A stretch of 64,000 bases of DNA. Origin: Telopea speciosissima. Lineage: Eukaryota > Streptophyta > Magnoliopsida > Proteales > Proteaceae. Under the pieces are notes generated by a model. It was not told the origin of the DNA and searched no databases. It worked only from the letters and a program-made list of their open reading frames with translations. Below are positions 11,831-24,600 of the stretch, piece by piece. Position 1 is the stretch's first letter. Every line of letters begins with the position of its first letter. The stretch lies in assembly GCF_018873765.1 (NCBI RefSeq), contig NC_057919.1, forward strand, positions 70,426,984-70,490,983. The letters are read 5' to 3'. The position numbers and the translations under genes were made by a program.

Positions 11831-14124
11831 AGAGTGGTTCCTAGTGTACCCCCAAAACCTTTTTTTCTCTCTCTCTCTCTGAGCAAGTTCTCCTTCACCC
11901 ACAAATCTATGTCATTATTATTCCCTCCCCATTTGTTTGAGGTCTGAAACATCCTTCACTGTCCTGCCACCCATCCAAGGTCAATGATGTTCATCAATGA
12001 AGAAATTTCTCATTTATCGTGGCTTGAAAATTCAGTCTAGTTATTAATGTAACAATTGAAGGTGATGTTCAAAAAATCACAAAACAAATTTGAATCATTC
12101 ATTTTTACGTTATTTATTTAATCTACGAATAAATGTTGGCAGTACACATGCATGGCCATGCAAGGGTTGTGTGCCAATACAAAAGGGAATATTTGATGAG
12201 TGCGTAGGGTATTTACTTTCCACACAATTGAGAATCCGACATGTGTCATGGCCCAGATGGAGAAGACTAACACTCGTTAACTTTGTTTTTAGACTTGTTG
12301 CCCTTTTTTAAAAATTATTTTCATCTCTTTTTGGAAACATTAAAAGGATGCAATCTAGAAGTTCAGGTTTCCTACCTTCAAACCAATCTCCATCGATCTT
12401 CTCCTTCTTCCTCTCTCCCTAGTCCCTAATCCGTGTATCTGCGTGTGGTTTGCCATTTGGGTACAAATCCGAATAGAGAGTTTCCCTTTCTTACTATCTC
12501 TGCGTGTGTTTGGAAAGCATATCTGTCTTACCAGGAAAAAAAAACACGAGGCTTGCTAATCTTCTTTTCATCTCGCATTCGTACACATTAGAGCTCCCTC
12601 TATGGGAATCCTTTTCAATCGGCTGTGAATTAAGACATCGGTCTCCGTCTTCCATCTTTGAAACCAATTGGGTTGTAACCATGAATCTATATAAAAGCAT
12701 GAAATCTACCATATTTGAAGAGCACAGAGAAACAATTTCTGATGATAATGATAATGATGTTGAAGAACTAGGGAAGAAGCAGAGGTCATTGTCCAACACA
12801 TAACCAACAACCTTCTCATCCTTAACGAGCAATACTGTACGCCACATCTTGACAACAATAACATAGAAAATTTTTTAGAAGAAAGAGATAGGGGTTGTAT
12901 AATGGGTTTGGTATTTGACATTATGTTGGAGACTGGTATAAAAATTGATATTTGTGTTTCATGTTTCTTCTTAATAATCAATGTTTGAAACTGCATCTGA
13001 GAACTGTGTTCGCGGGTGGCAAGCAATCAGCGAGGCTAAGAGTCTACCTTTTCTCACTCGTAAAAGTTGTATACTGATTTGTTTAGAGTCGGAGGTTTTA
13101 GTTTAAAGTGCAACATCCATCTCTCTCTCTTGTTAGGGGTCAGAGGTTTTAGTTTAATTTGCAACATCTCTCTCTCTCTCTCCCTCATACACAGAGACAA
13201 AGCTTATAGTTTTGTCCGTTCTACAGTCCATTAACAAAAAGCCATTAGCGAAAGACTTGTGATGTAAACTAAACAGCTAGTGACTCCAAATTACCACTTC
13301 ACCTACGTTCATCCAAGGCTAACTTCTTTCAAGATTAAAAAAATGAGGAAAACTTAATAATGTAACAAAAAAGAGGGAAAGAGAGGTTCTAAATTAAGGT
13401 GAAAAGAAAAGTTCAAGAATTGGAGAAACTGTTGGGTTCTCCAAGTGCAGAGACAAGGAGCACTAGCAAGAGAGGAAGAGTGAGAAGATGGAGTTTGGTT
13501 TGCAGTTAGGAAACCTAAAACTTCTGGGTTGCGTCCGTATTCAAAAGAGATGAAAATAATTGAAAAAAAAAAAGGCAAAAAGTTTGAAAACAAAATTAAC
13601 CGGTGTGGATAGTAAATACCCTCCGCATATGTGGAGTTGATCCGGACTCATATTTCATTTAATTTGACGTGTGACTAATCTATACCATGTGCTCTTTATC
13701 CAACCATTGGAATGTTTTTTTTTTTTTTTTGGGTAAAGCCATTGAAATGTTAATATTATCTATATATGTGGTTGAATAAAAAAATATAACATATTTTTAG
13801 AAAACATAGGAAAAACATAATTTTGTGACAATAATAATTTTTTTTTGCCAAAAGGTTTCATGCATGGTCACAATGCCTTTGGATCAAAATAATAAGAGTC
13901 AAAATGACTAACAACCTCCTATTTTATGAATTGCGTAGAGTACCACCTTTAAGGCTATGGTCACTATACCTTATGGATGGTGTGAGATTGACTCTGGTGG
14001 TTAAATGTTGTCAGGAAGGATTCCAGTTCTGGACCCCCCTCCCCCATTCTTTTTTGTTTTTTTAAATAACAAAATATGAAATTTTACTTCACTTTGAGTC
14101 CTAGTTTGTCCTTATTTGTTTGCA
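11831..14124. other. intergenic spacer
   Basis: No gene could be supported. Around 13087-13185 a short motif (GAGGTTTTAGTTTAA followed by CAACATC and a CT-rich tract) occurs twice. Open frames near 12504-12847 overlap each other on both strands and show no known domain. Confidence 0.4.
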
Positions 14125-15285
14125 CTCATCATGGATGATTTAACCAGACACATCCAAGATGAGGTTCCTTGATGTATGCTATTCGTTGATGATATTGTTT
14201 TGATAGATAAGACAGTGGGAGGGATTAATGCAAAACTTAACTTATGGAGATCAAGCTTGGAATCAAGAGGGTTAAGTTAAGCATAACAAAGACAGAATAT
14301 ATGATGTGTAACTTCAGTCAAACCAGGAGAGGGGATGAAGTGATGAAACTAGAGGAGCAAGAGCTACCACAAAGTGAATGCTTTCGATACCTGGGGTCAA
14401 TCATTAACAAAGAGGGTGATATAGAGGATGATGTTTCCCACAAAATTAAAGTAGAATGGATGAAGTAGAGAGGTGCATCGGGAGTACGTGTTATGAGATA
14501 AACGCATGTTTGTTAAGCTTAAAGGGAAATTTTACAAGACAGTAATACAACCAGCTATGACTTATGGGGCGGAATATTGGGTGGTTAAGAAGAATAATAT
14601 AAATAAGATGAGTGTAGCGAAAATGAGGATGTTGAGTTGGATGTGCGGCAAGACCATGAGAGATAGAGTAAGGGACAATTGTATTAGAATCGATTTAGGA
14701 GTTGCACCAATCCAAGACAAGCTCCATGAGAGTCGCCTGCGATGTTATGGTCATGTCCAACGGAGACCCATGGATGCACCAGTAAGGAAAAGTGACCAGA
14801 TTCAACTTAACAGAGCTAAAAGGGGCAGGGGCAGGCCTAAGATGACTATTGGTGAAGTGGTAAGAAAGGATATGCATGTGGTAGGGCTCGATCCTAGTAT
14901 GATTGCGGATAGAATTGTTTGGAGGACAAGAACCCGTGTAGTCGACCCCTTGTACGTAGGGAGATGTTCCTAGGATGCTGCTTTGACTATTGCTTCGACT
15001 TCTACCTTTACTTATTTTCTTTTTTTACTTCTTCATATCTCTCTTACCTCAATTGTTGTCTTAGCATCTATTGGATCCATGTAGTCGACCCCTTGTACGT
15101 AGGGAGATGTTCCTAGGATGCTGCTTTGACTATTGCTTCGACTTCTACCTTTACTTATTTTCTTTTTTTACTTCTTCTTGTCTCTCTTACCTCAATTGCT
15201 GTCTTAGCATCTATTGGATCCATGTAGTCGATCCCATTTTATTGGGATAAGGCTATGGTTGTTGTTATTGTTGTTTGTTTTTTTT
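14125..15285 (+). pseudogene. RTE-type LINE 3' fragment
   Basis: The + strand carries the last part of a plant RTE-clade reverse transcriptase. The pieces are a LFVDDIVLI box at about 14180, a YLGSIINKEGDIEDDVSHK segment, then an open frame at 14506-14973 with KGKFYKTVIQPAMTYGAEYW, MLSWMCGKT, LGVAPIQDKL and GRGRPKMT. Several frameshifts separate the early part. The 3' tail ends with GGGATAAGGCTATGG and a GTT-rich microsatellite, typical of these elements. The first 143 bp of the tail is duplicated (second copy starting about 15081), which places DPLYVGRCS twice. The endonuclease and most of the RT are missing. Confidence 0.85.
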
Positions 15286-15613
15286 TTTTAGGTTAATTGG
15301 GAGCTTTACATATATGGTTGATAGAAGGGGGGGGATAAGATACCAGCCAAGAGACTCGAACTCGAGACCTCTTGGTGAACATGGGCATGAAGCGCACCAT
15401 GGCTCACCTCTTGGGGTTTTTTTTTTGTTGTTGTTGTTGTCTGAGTCTTAGTAAAAGTACGAATAGAAAGCCAGAAACCCTAGAATACGCAGGCTGGCTA
15501 CCTACGCCTGCATCACGTTTCAATATTATCTCTGACGATGAAGCGCTTGGGGCCATGTTAGTACGCTACGCACTTCTCTCACTGTAAGAAAACTCCATAA
15601 TTATGTAATTTAT
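15286..15613. other. upstream region of the J-domain gene
   Basis: A T-run and a segment with ACTCGAACTCGAGACCTC, which resembles the inverted B-box of a tRNA-derived SINE, lie at about 15290-15410. The remainder is ordinary upstream DNA of the J-domain gene. Confidence 0.35.
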
Positions 15614-15620
15614 TATAAAA
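15614..15620 (+). promoter_or_regulatory. candidate TATA box of the J-domain gene
   Basis: TATAAAA within an AT-rich stretch lies 47 bp upstream of the J-domain ATG at 15667. If used, it would give a very short 5' leader of about 20 nt. A longer leader would include an overlapping upstream ATG at 15623 in another frame. Confidence 0.45.
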
Positions 15621-15666
15621 AGATGCTCGAAATGCGGGAGGAAGACCCGAAGAAAATCCAGAGGAG

Positions 15667-18600
15667 ATGCAGGGCGATGAGGCGAGGGAGGTGCTAGGTT
15701 TTCCACCGAATTCTCACCCGACACCATTGCAGGTACGGTTGGTTAACTTGCTATATACTCAAATTCACTCTTAACATCTTCAGATTAGATTCAATTATTG
15801 TTTTTCATGCTATTTTTCTTCGTCTAGCTTCGTCAATCTCTGGTGATGAATTTGGGGAAGGGAAAAATTATAATAAGAAAATGAAATATTATTGCAATTC
15901 AATACCGACTCAGAGTATTTTCGTGATTCCGTGGCTAGAGGTTGCCGATAGGGTTCTGTTGTTGTTGAGTTTGTTCTGTTATAGCTGGGATTTCTTGTGC
16001 GCAGTAGTTGTTCATTTAGGCTTTTAGGGTTTAGGGTTTCTCCGCTAATTGGAGCAGAGGGTGATTTAATTTGAAGTGGTACTTTCGAGTTTCTAATTTC
16101 TGAATGGAATTTGGAATTCAATTGGCCAGAACGTGTTTTTGGGTGTGGTTGAGACTTGAGAGCTGTGGCTACCACAGTGGTCCCTATGAACTCAGATTGT
16201 GTGAAAGAAGAAAAAGATTTTGTTTTCTGTATATGAAGGGATAACAGGAATGGTATATGATGCATTTGGTGCCACAGTACTTTTTATGATATTTATTATT
16301 TTAAATTTATAGTTTGTTGTTAGAAGATTTCCGGATATTTATCATAGAGCTAGCCATGTGGTACATAGTCTTATGATTCACTTTTTTTTTTTTTTTTGGG
16401 TAAGACAGTATGATTCACCTGCGCATAGATTTCTTGGCATTAAGTATATATAGCATTAAATAAATTATATGTAATGAACCTCAGGTTGCTATTGTCTAAA
16501 CATGTACACCCTAACTTGCATTTTCCCATGTGACACCAGTATGACGCTATCGTATATAAATAATGTGCACGAATTGATTCCAAGTACTGAGCTTTAACAA
16601 AAACTAAAAGTAAGAAGTATAGTTTTGTCCTTGCCTTCAGTTGCTTAAATAGGGTTTCTATAGAGGCCTGAAAGGTTTGGTTGGAAACTTGGAACTAAGG
16701 TTCTGCCCAAAAGCTAATTTTAATGTTGCCAATTTACCCTCTTTTGCAATCAGTTTCACTACAGCACCCGCTGCTATAGCTAATTGTCCACCATTTCCAG
16801 AAACAGTGGTAAAGATCTTGTTTGGTGACAAAGTCTCTTTAGCTTGGGTCTTTAGTGGGCTTGGTAGAAATTTGTTTTAGGCTCCTAGTGAAACTGAAGA
16901 AGGGAACCAAGATTGTCTGCTTTAATGGTGGGCTGCTCTCTCCCTTTTTACCAAATCTTTTCATGACCCTATTCATGTGTGTTCATCATTTTTGCTTTAA
17001 TTTTTTTTCTTTTGGAGGTGTGGCATCTTGTGTGAAACTTCTTTATTTGGATCAGAATGAACTGGTTGAGGTAAAATAGCTAAATGAATGGGGAGGATGA
17101 TAAAAGAAACATATTTCCTCTATGATATTGTAAGTTGGAGGAGCCTGGACATTTGTCATTGCTGTATTGGTTGCGTTCACTTTGTGAATGTCATTACTTG
17201 GTCCTACACTCCTACCGAAAGTTAGTATCTAGAGTGCAGTGCTAGCACCATGCCAAATAAGGCCAGTTGGAGACTTGGAGATCAGCTTGCTACAGGATCA
17301 TAGGAAAAAAGTCAAAACCAGATTTAGGATAAAACTTATCAATGTAGTTAAAATAGATTGTATAAGCCAAATCTCCAGGTCGATTGGTGTGTTAGGTAAG
17401 TAATAACTCATCACAGTTTGACAGAAATCTGAGGTTGTATTTGAAGATACTGAAATATCCTACTGTAGGTTGAAAATTGAAAACCCAGAGAAATAGCAGA
17501 TTCGATGGGCAGGTTCTAAGATTTCAAACCAGAATTCAATGAAGATAGTAATTAGAGATTCGGGAAAGTAATTGAAACCAGATGCTTGAAAACAGAAATC
17601 AGATCTAGAAATCAATTAGATTTTGGGGGCTTAAATCTGAACTGAAGCCAAAACAGGAAAAAAAATAGAAAATATTATCAGGAATCACAACCTGTACCCC
17701 AACCTTGGAATCACCATCAAGGGTTCATGGAAATTGGAATCGCCACTAGGGTTCCTACTGAATCACCACAGCAAGGAGCATTTTGAATCACCACAGAACC
17801 AAAGGCAAAAATCCATCTTTCATTCATCAAATTCGCGTGCTAGGCTGTAGTTCCCTACAAACTTACATAAAAGACTCAAAACAGAACTCAAACTAAGCCT
17901 TAAACTCCTCCAGCCAATAGCTTACGTTGGTGATGCAGTAACACTTGCCTGGTTAGACTAGCATGACCAGCTTTGGAAACCCAAACCCAGACAAAACTGC
18001 TCCAGCCCGTTGGTCTAATAAGGGTTGGAAGTAGTTTAGTTAGTCTTTATGTCTTTTATTCATGTTAGATACATAGGAATAGGAGATGGAGTTAGATTGC
18101 AGTTTCAGTCTTGGAGTCTAGTTAGGAGTCTTGTTTGTTTTTCTTTATATAATTGCATGCAACCAATGTTGGAAGACCAATTTGAAAATGCTAAGTGATA
18201 TTGGGTTGCTCATGTGAGTGTGTGGTTCGTGATTCTCTCCCTCCCCTGCGACTATGGGCTCCATCTCAGATTTTCCCTCTTCTCACTCTGAGACTCCTTC
18301 TCAGATTTTCCCTCTTCTCTAATCTGCCCTCCACCAATTTGGTATCAGAGCCAAATTTTCCTCTTTTCCTTCTTCAAGGTACGTTACCCCTACTTCCTGT
18401 GATTCCATATATCTTCACTCTCCTTCTCCATTATTCCTCTTATTTTCTTTTCTATCTTGTATTCCTTTCCCCTATTAGCGATTTTGCTGATCAATGAGGA
18501 GTTTGTTGGAACTCTATTTCTGCAACACAGATCAACCCCAACCCCTTCCGCTCCACCCTCCTGCCCCTTCCTTCGGGTCCCGTAAGGGGGGGGGGGAGGG

Positions 18601-21600
18601 AGGGAGGGAGAGAGAGAGTCCTACCCTTTAGGTTTCGAAGACCATCATCGTAGCTTCGATTCCTACCCTCTGCGGTACCAGATTTCTGGAGATGGAAGTT
18701 CCTTGTTGAAGTCAAACACAGTCCACCATTGTTATCCCACTCCCCAGGTCGAGAACGACCCACCTTCTCACCCATGATAACTCCCTCCCTCTCTTTTAAC
18801 CCCAACTTTCGAATATTCCTCCCTGTTGAGTTATGTAACCTGATAAGGGTATTTTCTATTTTTTCCCCATAGCTAGTATAGTCGGCTATGTAGGGACTTA
18901 CTTGTAATTTTGGCTCCCTCATTGAAAGATATAAATAAAGGGGCTTAGTGATCACATAGATCATTCAAGCCATTCCTGTTTTTCTGTTTTGCTAACATGC
19001 TATCAGAGCTAAAACCTACTCTGATCTAAGTTTCCAAAAACCCACCTCCCTTCCATCGTTTTTCCCTTCTTTCTCTTTCCTTCGATCTCTTCCCTCCTTT
19101 TCTTCTTAGTTCTTCTCCTTCACCTAAGGGCAGCACTAATGAGGTGATCTTATGATCTAATTGCTGCCCTCAAACCTACCTCCTTTTTTCGATGTCATAA
19201 ACCCTACTTCCACCCGATAGATGCTGCCCTCTTCCTTGCGATATTGGAGTTCTCCAAGTTTTTGAAGATTCAGCTTCTACTACTTTTCTGGGTTGATCTT
19301 CCCTTTGTTGCAGCTTCATCTACAGCCTTTCTTTGAAGACCCCTAACAATCGATTTTCCCTTTCAGGTTTTCTAAAAAGCCCTGACATATATCGATTTCT
19401 GGCTGCTTGCTGCTGCTGCTATTTTTCAGAACAGTTCACTACCTTCAAGGAGGCCACTCGACCTTGCTTTCAGCCTCAGGTTCCGAGTTTTTTGGCCCCA
19501 TCAGGTTTCCTTGCTTATTTGGATCGTTTTCAGCCTCTGGAGTTTCCTATCGATTCCAGATTTGTTCTTCTTGGTTGGCTGCATCTTTCATTACTTCTGC
19601 AAGTGTTTAGTTGGCTGCAAGTATGACAGGCTCCGACACTTCTTCTGCAACTTCTGGGAGTGAGGGACAGCCACAGACAGATTTTCTTCCCATTGCTGCT
19701 CCTATTAAGCTCGATGGCACTAACTACCTCATGTGGTCTCGGTCTACCTATCTGACCATTGCTGGCCGAGGGCTTACTGGCCATATTCTTGGAACTAACA
19801 CCATGCCAGCAGAGCCTGACCTTCAACAAGAAAAGTGGATGTGTCATGATGCAATGGTTATGTCCTATTTGCTCCACTATATGCAGCCGGATCTCTCTAG
19901 CAACTACTTACTCCTTGAGACAGCTCATCAGATCTGGAGTGCTGCCAAGGAGAATTATGTGCAGGTTGGGAATGATGCTCAGGTGTATGAGATTTGCAAG
20001 AAAGTTCATGGTACCACTCAGAAGGAGCTGTTCGTATCTCAGTACTATGCTGCCCTCAAAAGTATATGGCATCAATTGGACCATTACTCTGATTTTCAGC
20101 CTTCTACTGCTGCTGATATTGCTGCCTATCACAAACACGTCGACAAAATACGTGTGTATGACTTCTTGGCAGGCCTGAATGTTGAATTTGATCCTATTCA
20201 AGTGCAAGTTCTTGGCTGGTCTCCCTTTCCTGCACTAGAGCAGTCCTTTTCTTTGGTTCATACAGAGGAGACTCGTCGGGCTGCTATGTTGCATTCCCAT
20301 ACTGTTGATCGCTCTGCTTTACAGGCTGCTTCTAGCCCTGCTACTCTTACCATCACAGATGGTGGTAATGCTGCCTCCAAAGAGCCTGTCAAGTATGAAC
20401 ACTGCCACAAACCCTATCACACTAAGGCCCAATGCTGAAAATTACATTGGAAGCCTGCTGATTTTGAGGCGAAACGAGGCTGGGGGAAGCCCAAACCGAA
20501 GGCTAATCTTACTTATTTTATTTCCTCCAAAATAAGCCCATTTTTGCTTATTTATCTGCATCAGTATCTCCTTCATACTGTCCATGGTTGGCTTTGAATT
20601 TTAACTAGCCTATTGAACAGGTATAGTTCTGTATTTTAAAGGAAGAGCATGAGAAGTTGTTGGTTCCCCTTCAATTCGGTTCTTATATTGTTTGGTAGGT
20701 TGCTAACTTTCTGGAGGACACTTCCATGTACATGAGGTCCGCTATCAAATCTGCTTCATGCCTATAGAGATTTTGTGATGTAGGAATACTGTAGGATGCA
20801 CTTTGGTAATGTCCAACATGACACATTTGTAAATGATTTTTTGATTGTAGTGGCATATAGTTATATTGAAAACATAATAATGTACTAAAGAGGTCCGATC
20901 CTACTGTTAAATCTGGCAAAGGAAAAAGCTGCTAATCTGGAGGGTCGTGCTTGGCGCGTTGGTCAAGTGCTCGCTTGGTCACGGGTTCAAGTCCTGGAAA
21001 CAGCCTCTCTGGAAACAGGGGTAAGGCTGCGTACATTAGACCCTCCCCGGCCCTACTAAACGCGGGAGCCTTGTGCACTGGGTACGACCTTTTCTCAAAT
21101 GTCGTGCTTGGCGCGTTGATCAAGTGCTCACTTGCTGAACGCTTGGTCACGGGTTCAAGTCCTGGAAACAGCCTCTCTGGCAACAGGGGTAAGGCTGCGT
21201 TCATTTGACCCTTCCCAGACCCTGCTAAATGCGGGAGCCTTGTGCATTAGGTACGGCCTTTATATATATAAAGAGAAATAATCACAAGGCAATGTCTACC
21301 TAGATTTTTTTGGAGAAAGAGTGGTTGGGGTGGGATTCGATCCCCAGACCTGGCCATGAAAATCCAAGATCCTTGCTGCTGCTGGGGTATTCTCAAAGAA
21401 TATTGTGAATCTGCTGGAGTATGGACTGATCATGGTCTCCAATTTAGATGCTAATACTGAAGCTTCTCCCAAGAGATGTGAAGGTTTCCCAAGATCCTTA
21501 CTGCTGGGGTATTCTCAAAGAATATTGTGAATCTGCTGGAGTATGGACTGATCATGGTCTCCAATTTAGATGCTAATACTGAAGGTTCTCCCAAGAGATG

Positions 21601-24600
21601 TGAAAGTTTCTAAGAATCATCTAACAGGTAGCTTGTTTAATCAATAATGACAGATGAGTTTCTTTCCATGACTTGGATTGAAACCAAACCATCAACAAAT
21701 GTCATCACCGGACCTCTGTATCCTATAGGTATAGAGTATACTAGAAGACGAGTTTGCTGATTTTTATTGATATGTAACATTGTCAAATCTAGTTATCACC
21801 ATGTGATGGATTTAAGCTAACATCTTAGCAGGTTTCAGAATCCTCCCACGGGCAGAATCGCATTTAGACACAACCAGCAAAGTAAACTTGTGGTATCTCC
21901 CAAACAAGTATGATCAGCCCCAAATTAATAGGGTAACTTGGTCTCCTCAAGTCCTTCAACCTCTCAAAGTATGGCTCCAATCCAATGGTTGGGTTTGGAG
22001 ATATTATCTATTGAAATCGTAACTAAGAGTTCAGAATCAGAAACTAAACAATTTCAACGCATCAACACAACAATTCAACTCCAAATTAGCATCATATCAA
22101 CTACTCATAAGAATGGAACGTTATACATAAATCCATCCTAATCCAATGGCCACAATGCATAACCAAAGACCCACATGTAAATAGTAACTAACAACAGAAT
22201 TAGTATCAGAAGTACTCCTCCAACCGCAGAGATAAACCAACATATAATGCTTCAAAACTCACCACCAATCGATGGCCAGAATAATGTATAGCAGTACCTG
22301 TTCATGTTAATTATCAACAAGAACAGAAAGAGCAACATTACCTCAGAATTAGTGACCACCACCACAAGTAGCCCAACCGTTGGTCAGATCAATCCCTCAA
22401 TATAGTCAATGGAAGGCTACAAAAGTTCACCATGGTTGGATGACTTGATGAGCCATAACAGCACCTTCATTGTCACAGTCCAGTGTCTTAAAACAGAGAA
22501 CCCACACACGCAATCTGTGGTAGAAATCTTCAAATGCAAGAACATGTGTCCAGCAGTTTATACTATCAATAACCTTGTAACAGCAACAAAATAAGGTCAA
22601 GAAAACACCACAATACTGGTAGCGCAGGTATGAAGATTTCAGAACCAGAAAATAAGATTATAGAAACCACCGGGGGGGGGGGGGGAGGAGAAAATAGAAG
22701 GGAAAACGATGGATATGACTAAGGCCTCTCACCTATTGCCTTGGTTAGTGTCTCACCAACCGATGAGGCCTCTCACCCCCCCCCCTCACTGTCTCTCACA
22801 GCAGACAAGGTTTAAGTCAAAAAAAAAAATTTTAACTTCAAAATCTTGGAATGTGGTAGCGCCCCTTTTTATTAAAAACAGCAACAAGGGTTCCCCCTTG
22901 CATGGAGATGGAATCAACAAGAACAAACTCAGCCTTATCCCAACTTAATGGGGTTGGCTACATGGATCCAAACAAAACAAAGTAGGAGAAACTGACAAAT
23001 GACAAAAAACAAGAAATGAAAAGTGGAAAATGACAAATGAAAGATGGAAAATAAATATAAAAGAAAAAAAATAAAGATGAAAGATGCAAGTAAAAGGAAA
23101 GCGGCTCAGCCCAGCAAGTCAGGAGAATCTCAGCTAAATGGAGGCTGCTACATGGATCCTTGCCTCCAATAGGCTTTATCCGAGGTCATACTTGGTACAA
23201 GACCTAGACTATGCATGTCCTTCCTCACAACTTCTCCTATGGTCATTTTAGGCCTGTCCCTCGCTCTTTTGGCTCCTTCAATCAGGATCGTATCACTCTT
23301 CTTTACTAGGGCGTCCCTGGGCCGCCGTTGAACATGACCATACCACCTCAAACGACTCTCTCAGAGCTTCTCAGCATGGAGATGAAATATCCCTACAAAA
23401 TTGTACAAGATTAAAATAGAAACTAATCTTAGAGTGAGAGCTAACTTCTAGAGACATTACACTAAATAGCAACTACTACTATCCTGTAGTAAATGGAAAC
23501 AAATAATAAGATCTTTTAATAATCACCCACGCAAGGCATGAATTCTGTAGTAATGGACTTAAACCTGGCCCACGATAGTGGACCTAAAGATGGGCTGGCG
23601 GTTGGCCCTTCTTCTTTTCCTATCTACGACCTACATCACCATATAAGTGAATTTTCTTATCCTATTTTGGATGCTACTATTCAGCTTTTCTAATCAAGTT
23701 TCTAGCTCTTGTTGATGGGATGACCATTTGTAAAGGGATATTTTGGTGGTTCTTTGAGCGTCATAGAGGCGGACCTTGGTGCAACGGTAAAGGTTGCTCC
23801 AGTGTGACCAAGTGGTCATGGGTTCAAGTCTGGAACCAGCCTCTTAGCGAAAACAGAGGTAAGACTGCATACATTATGACCCTCCCCAGACCTTGCAGTG
23901 GCGGGAGCCTCCTGCATTGGGTACGCCCTTTTTTTGAGCAGTTGTTCTTGCAAAAGTAAAAAAAAATGACAAGTTGGTTATCAACTATAGTCGGCCCTCT
24001 TCTCTTGGGAGGGGGGGGAATTGTCCCTCTTATAATATGGTTATGGTGGGAAATAATCTACTTATTGTAAGTAATAACTATAAAACTTTTTTCTCTTTTG
24101 CAAATACATTTTTAAAGCTTCATATATTGTTACATTTGTATTGGGCAACTCCATTTGTTATTAGTGTTACTAAATGATCAAAACTATAGTTGTCACAGAG
24201 TCTAGGTAATTTAGTCCTAGATTGGTAGGAGACCAACTAGGAGCCAGTAGACCAGGATCTGATATGAACTGGTATTCCAATTAGGTCAAAATATGGTTTT
24301 AGGTCAAAATTAGGGTTAGGGTTTGAGGTGTTGGTTATGCTAGGCAGGTGTAGGGGAGTCTATCAGTGAAGGTCCTGAGATGTTTTGATGGGTGGAAGTG
24401 TGTAAACTTGAATGGGCGGCAAGTGAGGGTTAGGGTTTGGGGTTTTGGGTTTTGGAAAAGGGGAAAAGATGGATTTCTAGGGTTTGACTGGACAAAGTTA
24501 AGCAAACTTGAATAGTTTTCTTAGGAGGGTATGGAGGATAATTGGTTAGATTAGTAGACTGTTATGTCGGTTGGTTTGGGCCGTAGGGAATTTAGGATAT

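Noticed and set aside
12504..12847. Opposing open frames with an acidic DDNDNDVEE stretch
   Set aside because: Both strands are open over the same bases and neither shows a known domain or splice context.
15810..16265. - strand open frame of 151 codons in intron 1
   Set aside because: It lies just downstream of J-domain exon 1, has no domain and no splice or neighbour support. Best seen as a chance frame.
18491..18964. - strand open frame of 157 codons
   Set aside because: It is antisense to a copia LTR and low-complexity; a shadow of the element.
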